Source: Chloroflexota bacterium (GTDB lineage Bacteria > Chloroflexota > Dehalococcoidia > FW602-bin16). From it: a stretch of DNA of 60,258 bases. The position numbers and the translations under genes were made by a program. Below the pieces are notes generated by a model. The model ran no database searches. It was not told the origin of the DNA and saw nothing but the letters and a program-made list of their open reading frames with translations. Where the stretch lies: assembly GCA_004297765.1 (NCBI GenBank), contig SCTZ01000137.1, positions 1-60,258 of the forward strand, in the 5' to 3' direction. Of the stretch, positions 50,543-60,048 are shown piece by piece; the first letter of the stretch is position 1, and every line of letters starts with the position of its first letter.

Positions 50543-52195
50543 CTACCGTATGCGAGCGCGTGCGAAGAGTCCTGGCTCACCAGTCCATTCCTTCTCCAGC
50601 AGTCGCGCCTCGAGCTCGATGGTACGGCCATATGATAGCGAGTAGTCGGTCACAGGATGCTTCCAGGTCTCCTCCAGGCGATCCTGAAACAGCCTGACGG
50701 CCTTTCGTCGCCCCTGGTCGGAAAGCCATACGTGATCTTTCGCTACGTCAAAGTCCGCGCGTGCGTCCCAATGCCGTCTGTTGAGTGATCCGATCACAGT
50801 CATGTCCCAAACTGGCACGCGGAACAACTCCATGATGTCCAGCACCAGCGGCGGTGCAGCCGACCTCGGCGTGTGAAAGAAGCCGAGAGCTGGCTCCAGT
50901 CCCACGGCCATTATTGCGTGGAGCACTGCACTATAGAGCAGGGCGTAGCCGAAGCTGAGAAGCGCGTTGAAGCGGTCTCGCGGGGGACGGCGCGACCGTC
51001 CCGATGGGCGGAGATCCTGAGCCACTGACGAGCTCAGAAGATCGGGCAACCGCTCGAAATACGCCCTTCCCGCGGCGCCCTCGTGCCCGCGCACCGTCTC
51101 CACGCCTTCGGATGATGCCACCGCTCGCAATTGCGATCTGATGATGCCAATGCTCTCTCGGAAATCGGGACCTCTTTCTCGCGTACCACGCGTCGCGCGG
51201 AGTAAGTAGCGCAGCTGACTTTCGATGCGGGCCGAAGCCAGACGCCTGGCCAGCCGCAGGCACGTACCCGGATCGGACAATGCTTGAAACTGGCGTAAGC
51301 GGCGGTGGACGTGACCCGCTCCTGATGCCATTCCGGCGAGGTACCGGCCTCCACCGGAAAGCCAATGCACGGGCACCCCTTCTCCAGCACAGAGATGCAG
51401 GGCCTGCGTGGTCATCTGGACATTACCGTGGAGCACTACGGAGGTCACCTGCTGGATGGGAAATGTCATTTTCGCGCCCTCGCGCGGGCTAACAACCAGA
51501 GTGCGTCCGGAACGTTGAACCTGAGTGCCCGGTGTCATCACATGAACGACCTGTCCTTCGGAATACGGTGGAAATAGCCGGATCGGCTCCCAATCGGGAT
51601 CGCGTGACAGGCGTCCCTCCTCAGGCAGGCACACCGGTGCCAGCGAACAGCGCAGGCAGAGATTCGAATTGTTGGTGATCGGCGGGCGCTCCACTCGACT
51701 GCGCAGTTCACGCGCTCGATCCATTGCCCGTGAGAGAACGAGCCGCGTCTGATCGTCCATCGGCACGCGAACCGTCGTATTCTCGGCGTGATAACGAATC
51801 CGCCCCTCCAGGACGGGTTTCCCCACCTCCTCCTCCAGCAGCAAGGCGTACGCCGTCAGTTGCAATTGGTCCGATGCCCAAGCTTCCGGCTCTCCAGCCT
51901 CGCTGCGGCGGGACCGACCTCGCTTGTGTTCGTATGGTATCCATGCGCCGTCCCGTTGACGAGCGGCGTCGAGCCGCCCCACCAGTCCCAACCTGTCGCT
52001 CGAAAGGTAGAAGCTCCTCCATTCGGTCCCGCTGGGATCCGGTGCGGTCAAATCCTCGTGAAGTGTTCTGCCAGCGTAGACCGATTCGTCCGCGAGCCTG
52101 ATCTCCTCCACTTCCTCCAGGTAGAATAGCCGCTCACAATAGGCCAGGGCATGTAGCGCGGAGGCGCGGGTCAGAACGGCGCCTTCCTCTGCCAT
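50543..52195 (-). CDS. cas4-cas1: Cas4-Cas1 fusion protein
   Basis: 550 residues joining both adaptation enzymes. Residues 1-195 are Cas4, a RecB-like nuclease with an iron-sulfur cluster that trims prespacers to the right PAM end: cluster cysteines 20, 180, 183 and 189, nuclease residues Asp76 and the EHKRG block (Glu89, Lys91), and the QLTAYALLLEE helix. From about residue 210 it is Cas1 integrase, with metal ligands Glu372 (GHEGAAGRAYF), His441 (GFFHTP) and the DIMELFR block (Asp453/Glu456). All key residues are present. The ATG overlaps the cas5 TAA by one base. Such fusions occur in I-G (I-U) and MYXAN-type loci. Confidence 0.95.
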   Translation of the reverse strand: MAEEGAVLTRASALHALAYCERLFYLEEVEEIRLADESVYAGRTLHEDLTAPDPSGTEWRSFYLSSDRLGLVGRLDAARQRDGAWIPYEHKRGRSRRSEAGEPEAWASDQLQLTAYALLLEEEVGKPVLEGRIRYHAENTTVRVPMDDQTRLVLSRAMDRARELRSRVERPPITNNSNLCLRCSLAPVCLPEEGRLSRDPDWEPIRLFPPYSEGQVVHVMTPGTQVQRSGRTLVVSPREGAKMTFPIQQVTSVVLHGNVQMTTQALHLCAGEGVPVHWLSGGGRYLAGMASGAGHVHRRLRQFQALSDPGTCLRLARRLASARIESQLRYLLRATRGTRERGPDFRESIGIIRSQLRAVASSEGVETVRGHEGAAGRAYFERLPDLLSSSVAQDLRPSGRSRRPPRDRFNALLSFGYALLYSAVLHAIMAVGLEPALGFFHTPRSAAPPLVLDIMELFRVPVWDMTVIGSLNRRHWDARADFDVAKDHVWLSDQGRRKAVRLFQDRLEETWKHPVTDYSLSYGRTIELEARLLEKEWTGEPGLFARARIR

Positions 52196-52905
52196 TATTG
52201 TGACCCCCGGGGCTCGATTGTTGTCCAGGCCCGTGAAGGGATATCGAGTGCCGGGGTTTCCATGCGGCCGTAAAGACGTGTCACCGTTCTGCTCGTGTCC
52301 TGTCGGTCGATCCGGACGGTGAGTCGTCCAAGATCGGAGAGCGGGTCTGCCTGATTGGGAGCTACGGGCACATACCAGTATGCTTGAACGCGGCTTGTCT
52401 CCTCGCGCAGTACGCTAATCAGGAAGTTGTTGTCCCCCAGGAAGGGTAAGCCGTAACGCGGCTTTCCCTCGGGGCGATATCTTGCCCCCAACAGCAACCC
52501 CTCGCGCACGCGCGACTCCAGCCAGTCGTTGGAACGCAGGCAGATGTAGGCGTCCACGTCTGATAAGAGCTCCCGCCGAATCGGCTGAATGTTGTATTTG
52601 TTCCCTCTGGCGTCGTCGGCCCGCTCCTTCCCCGTTTGTCCCACGGGGTAGTTGTGTAACTGCTGGTAGAGGCTCTGCACTTCGGGCAGACTTACAGCAC
52701 CGACCGCGACATCGCAGGTCGGCAGATTGTCGGCCGTCAGTGTCATCGCCGTCTGCTCGTCATCGCGTCGCGACTCGATGGCCGCCAGATTCAGCAGCAG
52801 ACCATAAGCGGCGGATGGCGTCAGGAAGGGCGCCGTGGGACGGTACGACCCGGCCGTGAACAAACGGAAAGCGGCGTAGGGTGCTTTCAAGCGTAGCTGT
52901 AACAT
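52195..52905 (-). CDS. cas5: Cas5 (DevS/Cmx5 type)
   Basis: The Cascade subunit that caps the 5' handle of crRNA. A 236-residue RAMP protein with the MYXAN/DevS start LRLKAPYAAFRLFTAGSYRPT, then FLTPSAAYGLLLNLAAIE, and an internal ARGNKYNIQPIRRELL block. The middle region YGLPFLGDNNFLISVL is typical of this Cas5 group. Five bases downstream of cas7; the stop shares a base with the cas4-cas1 start. Confidence 0.93.
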   Translation of the reverse strand: MLQLRLKAPYAAFRLFTAGSYRPTAPFLTPSAAYGLLLNLAAIESRRDDEQTAMTLTADNLPTCDVAVGAVSLPEVQSLYQQLHNYPVGQTGKERADDARGNKYNIQPIRRELLSDVDAYICLRSNDWLESRVREGLLLGARYRPEGKPRYGLPFLGDNNFLISVLREETSRVQAYWYVPVAPNQADPLSDLGRLTVRIDRQDTSRTVTRLYGRMETPALDIPSRAWTTIEPRGSQ

Positions 52906-52910
52906 CGTGG

Positions 52911-53900
52911 CTAGTCCTTGGCGGACTCAGGCTGGAATCCGCAGCCGGTTGCCAGTATGGCGATGTCCTCAAGCGCCTGGCGGGGAAGTCGGCGAAGATG
53001 GACTCCCTTTTGCTCAAGTTTCTCGCGTTGTTCGGCGTCCAGCACCTCGCGGACAACGCGTCCACCCAGGTAGAACTCTTCACCCGGATAATCGCCATTT
53101 TCAATCCCGTCGATCACCTCGGGGAGCGAGCCGTCCGGACGAAAGGCGTAGCTGTCATATCCTGCTACCAGCGAATCCGTGGCGCGTACGAGGATGCTGG
53201 ATGGGGACATCTCGAAGTAGCTCCGGGCATGGTTGCCAGCGACGCCGTTCAGCTCCGCGATGCTGACCAGCAGGTGGCGTAGCCAGTCCCGGTATTGCTC
53301 TCCACGTGTCGCGTAGGTCCCTCCGCCGGGTGCCTGCACTCCCTCCACCGGATTCTGCATGTCATCCAGGCGGCAGTCGTCCAGGTTGAGGGCGAAAGGA
53401 TACTGGTAAGCCGTGACGGTCGTCTCCCTGTGAAGGAGCGCGGACGATGTCGCGTTTTGCCAGGGGCTTGAGACGGTGAGGGGTGATTGAGTGAAGATCG
53501 CGTCATGACGGTATGGCTCCAGGGCCTTGGCCAGGTTCATGCGAAGCACCGAGTCTCTCTTGAACTGCAATTGTCGTTCGGCGACGACGGCTGCCGGCAC
53601 CTGCTTGCGATCAGCCACCAGGTAGCCGAAGAAGAAATCGTCGACGAATCGCTCGGGATACGGATAGTCCTGGAATCGAACGGCCAATTGCTCCTCGTTG
53701 TGTAGCCGGCTGCGGTTACACGGCAACTTGAAGACGGACAGTGTCTCGCGCAGTGCGTTGCGCATGGCTTCGGGCGAAATCACGGCGAATTCGTATCGCC
53801 CCTGCGTCACCCGCTGAATGACGCTGCGGTTCTGCTCGCTCTCGCCGCGGTAGTTTGCCGAGGGCGCCGCGTTGGTAAGCACGGTGGCGAAGATATTCAT
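52911..53900 (-). CDS. cas7: Cas7 (DevR family), Cascade backbone
   Basis: The multi-copy RAMP subunit that forms the backbone of the crRNA complex. 329 residues; the start NIFATVLTNAAPSANYRGESE matches DevR-type Cas7, followed by RYEFAVISPEAMRNALRET. A late block reads YFEMSPSSILVRAT. In Myxococcus the DevR homologue was first known from fruiting-body development, but as part of this operon it should act in interference. ATG 53900 is 63 bases after the cas8 stop. Confidence 0.94.
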   Translation of the reverse strand: MNIFATVLTNAAPSANYRGESEQNRSVIQRVTQGRYEFAVISPEAMRNALRETLSVFKLPCNRSRLHNEEQLAVRFQDYPYPERFVDDFFFGYLVADRKQVPAAVVAERQLQFKRDSVLRMNLAKALEPYRHDAIFTQSPLTVSSPWQNATSSALLHRETTVTAYQYPFALNLDDCRLDDMQNPVEGVQAPGGGTYATRGEQYRDWLRHLLVSIAELNGVAGNHARSYFEMSPSSILVRATDSLVAGYDSYAFRPDGSLPEVIDGIENGDYPGEEFYLGGRVVREVLDAEQREKLEQKGVHLRRLPRQALEDIAILATGCGFQPESAKD

Positions 53901-53963
53901 TGTCGATTCTCCCTTTCGATTGCGTGTTGTCGTTAGCGCTCGAACATACCGGATGGTCGCATC

Positions 53964-55640
53964 CTACAGTCGCGAAAGTGCGGAGAGCGCCAACATGGAA
54001 AGAGCTTTGATGCGCTCCCATTCGTCTTCGTTGCCCAGCAGTGCCCCTGCCAGCGCCTGATAGTCGTCGGTGGGGATGTACTGCGGCACGGCGCAGATGT
54101 TCCCGGTAAAGTAAGTGACAAAATCCTGGCGGGAACGACATGCTCGCACAGCGAGAAAGGCGTCCTGGCAAACCTTCTCGCGTGCCTCCCTGTACTTGTC
54201 CGGAACGGCGAGCCGGTCTTTGCCGGTGTTTGGATCCACCATCCTCTTGTCCTTGAAGTCGGCCCATTTGATGCCACTCTTGGATTCCGTGCGCCCCTCG
54301 ACGTACTGTCGCACCATGCTGTGTACTCGCCGGGTCAACTCTTGCGGAATGGTCTTGGCGTCACCTTCCATTTCTACCTCCTGTTCTCGTGCTGCCTCGA
54401 ATTCAGTGCTAAACTTTCTGCCAGCGTCGCCCGCGAATCTCCCGGCCATGGGACCCACGTACCGAGCCCATCCTCCAGTGGCAAATAGGCGATGGAACCC
54501 ATCGTACCATGGCTGGTCACGGAGTACATTCCTGATAAGGTGTCCGCGGAACTCCAGATCGTAGTATCGCCGTCCAATCTGCTTGTAGAGATCCAGAAGC
54601 TGGGGTTTGGCCGGAATGCGTTGGGCCGATAGGGTCAGGATGCTGTTTCCCCGCTTCATCAGTTGGTAAACCTCTACATTGGTCACGCTGAAACGGGTTG
54701 GCCCAGCCATACTTCGACCCCTTGCCATGGAAGCCAGATCGGCAAGGTATCGCAGTGCTCCCTCCTCGGGCAGAGACAGGACGGCAGCAGCGGGTCGGTA
54801 CCCGACCATCGTCTTGTCGAGCTGCGCGACGCTTTCCGTGAAATCGGCCGCGAATCCCTCCAGGTCGCTCACGTCGGGAACAGTCACGACGTATCCGACT
54901 GGCTTCTCCTCGACTTTCCCGTGGTCGAGCGCAATTTTCCTTGCCTCTCCCACTCCCATGACCACCGGCCAGAAGTGAAGCAGCAGGTTTTGTTCGGGGC
55001 TACCTCGAAACGGCACCCGCTCGGCGTTTAGAGCCTGCGCACCGAGAAACATTGCACCGGACACCTCGGTCGTGAACAGCCGGCCATTCTTCACCGCTTT
55101 GCCCCACCGCTCAAGGTCATTCCACAAAGCGGTTGCTTCGGTCACATCCGCCCCTTCGGCGCGCTGCTCGTAAGGAACGCGTGTCTTGGGGATGCCGCGG
55201 AGGATTGACCAAACGACCTCGCGCCATAGCTTGAGCCAGGGCTCGGGCATGTCCATACCCTCGAGGAAAGGCGCTCCGGGAACGACCTGGGGATAGACAT
55301 AGACTGTCTTGAGAGACTCTTTGCCTGTTCGCCTATCTACTTTGGCAACAGACTCAGTGCGGAGAGGTTCCGGCGCTGGCTTCCCCGCCGAACCCTTCAG
55401 TCTGGTCGGTCTGCTTATCTCTTGCAGACTGGAGTGATACAGGTCGTTAAGCACAAGTCTGAGCGCTGTCTTGGTTAGCGTCAGCGCAGCGCCGCCCGAC
55501 CCGTCGGTGGCGACCTCAGGCACATCGGTGTAGCCGCGCTGTTGCAATGTACGAAGGTGAATCAGTAAGCCGGCCAGTCCCGCCCGATGTTGTGCTGTCG
55601 GCAGGTCGAACAGGTTGTAGGATAGTCGTAGCTCATCCAA
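53964..55640 (-). CDS. cas8: Cas8 large subunit, MYXAN type (Cmx8)
   Basis: 558 residues. The start LSYNLFDLPTAQHRAGLAGL is characteristic of the MYXAN Cmx8 family, as is EFRGHLIRNVLRDQPWYDGF. In type I complexes the large subunit reads the PAM and recruits Cas3. I see no nuclease motif or zinc knuckle. There is no separate small-subunit gene, so the C-terminal helical part (from about residue 420, RKFSTEFEAAREQ onward) may serve as small subunit or be internally translated. Four bases follow cas3. Confidence 0.9.
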   Translation of the reverse strand: MDELRLSYNLFDLPTAQHRAGLAGLLIHLRTLQQRGYTDVPEVATDGSGGAALTLTKTALRLVLNDLYHSSLQEISRPTRLKGSAGKPAPEPLRTESVAKVDRRTGKESLKTVYVYPQVVPGAPFLEGMDMPEPWLKLWREVVWSILRGIPKTRVPYEQRAEGADVTEATALWNDLERWGKAVKNGRLFTTEVSGAMFLGAQALNAERVPFRGSPEQNLLLHFWPVVMGVGEARKIALDHGKVEEKPVGYVVTVPDVSDLEGFAADFTESVAQLDKTMVGYRPAAAVLSLPEEGALRYLADLASMARGRSMAGPTRFSVTNVEVYQLMKRGNSILTLSAQRIPAKPQLLDLYKQIGRRYYDLEFRGHLIRNVLRDQPWYDGFHRLFATGGWARYVGPMAGRFAGDAGRKFSTEFEAAREQEVEMEGDAKTIPQELTRRVHSMVRQYVEGRTESKSGIKWADFKDKRMVDPNTGKDRLAVPDKYREAREKVCQDAFLAVRACRSRQDFVTYFTGNICAVPQYIPTDDYQALAGALLGNEDEWERIKALSMLALSALSRL

Positions 55641-55644
55641 TTGC

Positions 55645-57960
55645 CTATACCTCCGCCGTTAAAAAGCCTAATTGCTCGTCGTACCGGGCCATTGGCGCCA
55701 CCCGAGGGAATGTCCCCAGTCTGCCCTCGGCGCGAGAGAACCGGGATGGCACCGGCACGATAAACCCAGTGGCCAAGCTGGAACTTTGTGCTCGGGCTGC
55801 CAGGTAAGCATCTAGGTCGGAATCTAGTACGCAATCCACGGTGTAGTCGTCTCCCTCTCGAAAAGCGTCCTCGCGTGCCATGGCGTACCATGAGCTGTCC
55901 AGGAAGCCGGCGAAGCCACCCACCAGAATCGTGTCGGAATCTGGCATCTGCTCGAGATAGCTCGCCAGGTTAGCCTGGGTGACGGCCGATTTCGTCCCCA
56001 ACTCCCTCACAAACCCGTCCCCCTCATCCAGTTGATCTTTGGTGTAGGGCTTCGCATCGGCAGGCTGGTAGCAGTACACGATACCTATGCGGCCATCTGT
56101 GGGCAACGGCTGCCGGCAGCAGCGTCCCATGCGCTGGATCAGGGCCGTAACTGGTGCCGTCTCGGTAATAAGTACGTCGGCGTCGAGATCCAGACTCATC
56201 TCGCATACCTGTGTGCAAACGAGTATGCATGGTCCTGCAGCCGACCGAAACGCACTGATGGCTTCGACGTGCCGTTGTCGCCGGTCCTGCAAGCGAAACC
56301 GGCTATGATAGCAGTAGACCGCGGTCCTCTTCCCCAACTTCTCCTTCAGCTTGTGAGTGATATCTTGAGACCGGGCCACCGTGTTCACCACCCACAGCAC
56401 CCGTTCCCCCGCTTCGACCGCATGTTGCGCGTGGCCGTAGGCTTCGCTTTCGTTGCATTGATACACGCGGTAGCGCGGCGCTGACGACTGTCGCTCCAGG
56501 TCAGCAAATCTTTGTGAGTCGCGTGGGAACACCTCCAGCCCGGAATGCTCGTGAAGTACTGTCAGGCGATTTGCAGGCATAGAAGCGGTCATGCATAGCA
56601 CGGGTACGTCGAAGAAACCAAGAAATCGTTCCAGTGCGCGAAACATGGCCCTGTCGAAGCTGTGCGCCTCGTCGATGACAACTACACTTTCCGCCAGAAC
56701 GGGCAGCATACATATCGACGCGTAGCTGTTGCTCATGAATGCCATAAAGGTATCCACGGTTGCGCTGAACGCGCATCGATGCCAGTATCCTAGCGCAAAT
56801 AGACGGTCTTGCACCGTATAGTCGCCGCCGAATCGTCGGTCCTCGGGGCTGTCGAACATGCCGACCAGGTCATATTGAGACGTTCCATGGGACAGAGCTG
56901 CTGCCTCGGGTCCAGCCCAGGCCACATAGTCTCGAAACCCCTCTGTCGCCGTAGCTCGCGTGGGATACAGGAACACAAGCCGTCTTGCCTCGTGCGTTTT
57001 GAGCTGGGCCTGCACCCATTTCCATGCCGCCAGAGTCTTACCGGTGCCACAGCCGGAAAGGAGGAGCGCCCGTGATCCCAACTCGGCGACGGCGAGCTGA
57101 AAGTCGTGGAAGCCACCCCACGATCCCGCTCGCTCCAACTGTTGAACGCGCGGCGCGATGATCAGGTTGTCTACGTCCGCCGGGGTCAGCAGCGGTTGAT
57201 CGAAGGCCATTGCCAGCCATTCATCCAGTCCTCGGCCCATGCGGAGCACTGCCGAGCCAGCCGAGTCAGCGCAGATTAGGGCTGCTTTTACCGACAGGAG
57301 CAGCCGCTGGCGATTGCCGTCGCGCTCGATAGACCGTTTGAAGCGATGCATCGCTCCCAGGAAGGCTTCACGTGCTGTATACAGCCGATCGGAAAAGCCC
57401 CAGAGACCGTCCAGACATGCTACATCGGGGACAGGATCGGACAGAACACGCGCTGCTTCGCACAATACCGCAGCGATGTCGGATGTAAGCGCAAGGACTC
57501 TCACTGCTGCACGCTCAGAGTCCACTAGTGGTTGGGCGAATGTCTCATCGTTCGCTTTCAAATGGTGCGATACGACGGCGGAGATCACGACTTCGTAGTC
57601 AACGCCTTTCGGCTCATGGGCTCGCAGCCAATCCTGTAAGGGAGCCTGCCAGAGAAGAAGGGCGGAGAGGTGTTCGTGTCGAATTACCTGCTCGCCCTGT
57701 TGCCGAACCAGTCGCTGATATCCGCTGTTGGCCTTTCCTATGTCGTGGAACGTGGCGGCCAACCAGAGGTTGCTCAAGAATGGTCCAAGGTTGTCTGGTG
57801 CGAGCCCGAAGAAGCGCATCCAATGCATTGACAGGTGGGTCGGCATCTCCGCGGTGCCGAACATCGTCCTTGCAGCTTGGAGAACGTTCCTCGTGTGTTC
57901 TGCAAGTGTGATGCTTGTGCCACGGGATGCGCTCTTGGCTAAGACGGTGGTCATGTCCAT
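55645..57960 (-). CDS. cas3: Cas3 HD nuclease-helicase
   Basis: Degrades target DNA after Cascade binding. 771 residues. The N-terminal HD nuclease has EHT (His22), FHDIGK (His72, Asp73), HH 132-133 and CADSAG (Asp232). The superfamily 2 helicase has Walker A SGCGTGKT (302-309), the DEAH box at 430-433, TASMP near 459 and QRMGRCCR (609-616). All motifs look intact, including the Cas3-type C-terminal extension. It lies between cas6 and cas8 with gaps of 9 and 4 bases. Confidence 0.96.
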   Translation of the reverse strand: MDMTTVLAKSASRGTSITLAEHTRNVLQAARTMFGTAEMPTHLSMHWMRFFGLAPDNLGPFLSNLWLAATFHDIGKANSGYQRLVRQQGEQVIRHEHLSALLLWQAPLQDWLRAHEPKGVDYEVVISAVVSHHLKANDETFAQPLVDSERAAVRVLALTSDIAAVLCEAARVLSDPVPDVACLDGLWGFSDRLYTAREAFLGAMHRFKRSIERDGNRQRLLLSVKAALICADSAGSAVLRMGRGLDEWLAMAFDQPLLTPADVDNLIIAPRVQQLERAGSWGGFHDFQLAVAELGSRALLLSGCGTGKTLAAWKWVQAQLKTHEARRLVFLYPTRATATEGFRDYVAWAGPEAAALSHGTSQYDLVGMFDSPEDRRFGGDYTVQDRLFALGYWHRCAFSATVDTFMAFMSNSYASICMLPVLAESVVVIDEAHSFDRAMFRALERFLGFFDVPVLCMTASMPANRLTVLHEHSGLEVFPRDSQRFADLERQSSAPRYRVYQCNESEAYGHAQHAVEAGERVLWVVNTVARSQDITHKLKEKLGKRTAVYCYHSRFRLQDRRQRHVEAISAFRSAAGPCILVCTQVCEMSLDLDADVLITETAPVTALIQRMGRCCRQPLPTDGRIGIVYCYQPADAKPYTKDQLDEGDGFVRELGTKSAVTQANLASYLEQMPDSDTILVGGFAGFLDSSWYAMAREDAFREGDDYTVDCVLDSDLDAYLAARAQSSSLATGFIVPVPSRFSRAEGRLGTFPRVAPMARYDEQLGFLTAEV

Positions 57961-57969
57961 CTTCTTTTC

Positions 57970-58620
57970 TCAACCCCCTGTCGGAACGAAGAGACCGCAC
58001 CCAAATCGCCGACGGCCTCCCAGACCACATTTCTGCAGAAGGAGCGACTCCTCTGGAGTTAGGTGCAATACAGATACAGCAAATCCCAAGATTTCTTTAT
58101 CTCTTATTCGCAGGGTTCGCCGGGTCCAGCCTAGGGAGTGCCCTTCCGAAAGGCCCTCAAACGATCGATGTGTGACTTGGGGTAAAAGTCGCGCGGTGCC
58201 CCCAATGCCTATGAGCTCAAGCTGCCGAAGCATTGCTTCGAAAAAGGATTCAGGCTCAGTGAACCCACGGATGGTAACCAGGCGACTGCTCAAAGACGCT
58301 TTCGCCTGGAGTGGTTTTACGGAAGGAATGCCCACCTGACACACGCAGCCGTCCAGGTCCAGCTCCTGTCCGACGAGGGGGATCAGTTGCCCGATGCGTT
58401 CAGTTGCAAGGCGTAACTCCAGTCGGCTTGATTTGTTCAACTGCAATCGGCGGTTGCCGACAAGCCTGCCGCGAATCGGATGTATGCCGACGCTCTTGTC
58501 ACCATGCAAGGAGGGGAAACGCCGGGAAAGGGCCCCGTACAATACGTACCCATGGTCCGCGGGAATGGTGGCGCCGCGTAGCGGGAACGACAGGTCGACA
58601 ATTGCGGTGTCCTGCGTCAT
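57970..58620 (-). CDS. cas6: Cas6 (Cmx6, MYXAN type)
   Basis: The crRNA-processing endoribonuclease of this locus. 216 residues from ATG 58620, with AAGGGGGA upstream; the frame is open to 58833 but lacks a ribosome-binding site and overlaps the WYL gene. Family blocks: DLSFPLRGATIPADHGYVLY (residues 8-27; His23 is a candidate catalytic residue), GIHPIRGR, and the C-terminal loop GLGGRRRFGCGLFVP. It is predicted to cut within the repeat hairpin, leaving TTGAGCAC as the handle. Nine bases precede the cas3 start. Confidence 0.93.
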   Translation of the reverse strand: MTQDTAIVDLSFPLRGATIPADHGYVLYGALSRRFPSLHGDKSVGIHPIRGRLVGNRRLQLNKSSRLELRLATERIGQLIPLVGQELDLDGCVCQVGIPSVKPLQAKASLSSRLVTIRGFTEPESFFEAMLRQLELIGIGGTARLLPQVTHRSFEGLSEGHSLGWTRRTLRIRDKEILGFAVSVLHLTPEESLLLQKCGLGGRRRFGCGLFVPTGG

Positions 58621-58807
58621 GATACTCCCCCTTGAATGGTTTGATCGCTGAAAGTGAAGACGATCTGGCTGCTGGTCGACCAAAAGAGCATATGGCGACA
58701 GAGCCAGGGATTCAATCATTCGTTTTGTGGCTGCCCTCTCGCAAGCACCCCTCAGACCAATCAGCGGGACCTCATGAATCCGTTGGGCGCAATAGATTGC
58801 AACCAGA

Positions 58808-59800
58808 CTAATAGTTTTGGGCTGCCGTGCCATTCACGTACACCTCCGCCGCCCGTCTCATATCCTCCGCTATCTGCTCCCGCAACCCGCTCGGCGCGAC
58901 CACCTCTACCTCTGGCCCCCACCCTCGAATCCATGGCACCATCTCCAGCGTGCTGCCTACGCGCACTGTCAGGAGGCAGCCGCCGCCTTCGCAATCGTCA
59001 ATTACCTGGGAGGAGTGCCAGATGGTTTCTTTTACCCTGCGCGTGACGGCAGGGGTGAAGCGGAGTCGCACTTCCTCGCCGCCGTGGTCGTTCCAGATGA
59101 CGCCCCAACTGGATTCCAGCTTGGCGGCGAAGTCCAGGTTGTCTGGTGGGATGAACTCGTCGTTGGTCAGCTCCGCCCGCGTGATGCGCTCCAGCTTGAA
59201 GGTGCGAATGGCCTGGAACCACTCGGCGTAGCCCATGACGTAGGTGGCGTGGCCGGCGCCCTGGGCCTCCAGGAAGTAGGGCCAGAGCACCTGCTCGTGA
59301 ACGTTCTCGCTGCGGGCCGATTGATACAGGATTTTGACCTTGCGCCGCTTGGCCCATCCGGCTACCAGGGTCTCCAGCACGTGCACGAAGCGCGGATTCT
59401 CGATCTTGCCGGCCAGGTGGTGGGCGGTGAGGGTGACGTGCCTGCCCATCGGCTCGGGGAGGACGACCGCCAGCTTGGATAAAGCGCTGCCGGCGTGTGG
59501 GTTGCGCTCGTCGCAGCCCTGGGAGTAGAGGCGCACGGCCAGGAACAGGGCGGCGGCCTCGTGAAGAGTGATCTGCAGCTTGGGCAGTTGATAGGTGTCC
59601 ATCAGCTTGTAGCGATGGCCCTCCTGGACCACCGGCATGCCCATCCCCAGGTCCAGGTCGGTCAGGTCGCGCTCGATTGTGCGCTGGTCCACGCCGAAGT
59701 GCCGCGCCAGCTCCGCCGTGGTCAGACCTTGCCGGGCGCAGAACAGCAGCGCCGCTATTCTATTTAGCCTTTCGGCTTTTGCCACCGTTCGGAGTCCCAA
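58808..59800 (-). CDS. WYL-domain transcriptional regulator upstream of the cas operon
   Basis: 330 residues: an N-terminal helix-turn-helix (TTAELARHFGVDQRTIERDL, residues 27-46), then the WYL ligand-binding domain with LWPYFLEAQGAGHATYVMGY and TFKLERI, and a C-terminal WCX-type extension (RVGSTLEMVPWIRGWG). WYL proteins often control CRISPR or other defence operons in response to nucleic-acid ligands. It is the first gene in the direction of the cas operon, with 187 bp before cas6, where an operator could lie. Whether it activates or represses is unknown. Confidence 0.93.
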   Translation of the reverse strand: MGLRTVAKAERLNRIAALLFCARQGLTTAELARHFGVDQRTIERDLTDLDLGMGMPVVQEGHRYKLMDTYQLPKLQITLHEAAALFLAVRLYSQGCDERNPHAGSALSKLAVVLPEPMGRHVTLTAHHLAGKIENPRFVHVLETLVAGWAKRRKVKILYQSARSENVHEQVLWPYFLEAQGAGHATYVMGYAEWFQAIRTFKLERITRAELTNDEFIPPDNLDFAAKLESSWGVIWNDHGGEEVRLRFTPAVTRRVKETIWHSSQVIDDCEGGGCLLTVRVGSTLEMVPWIRGWGPEVEVVAPSGLREQIAEDMRRAAEVYVNGTAAQNY

Positions 59801-60048
59801 ACCTACCCTCCCAACTCACTCGAAGCTAATTCCTACCCGTAAGCCGTGAGGTACCTCGGCTCAGTGCCGAGCATAGCACGCCGAGGCGACATCTACTGTC
59901 GTTGGATTAGGAGTTGGGGGCTGGTCCCTAACCCCCAGCCAGGTCGCTGGCAATTGTATGACAGGGGGACGGGCAGTGTCAAGCGATTGGCAGCGAGGTC
60001 GGGTAGACGGGGGGCTCCAGTGTACCGCAAGATCACCGTCCTGCTCGG
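59801..60048. other. Non-coding interval with a hairpin upstream of the WYL gene
   Basis: TGGGGG and CCCCCA at about 59914-59937 form a stem around CTGGTCCCTAA. The rest has no convincing gene. The promoter for the WYL gene should lie near 59801-59880, but I do not see good boxes. Confidence 0.45.
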
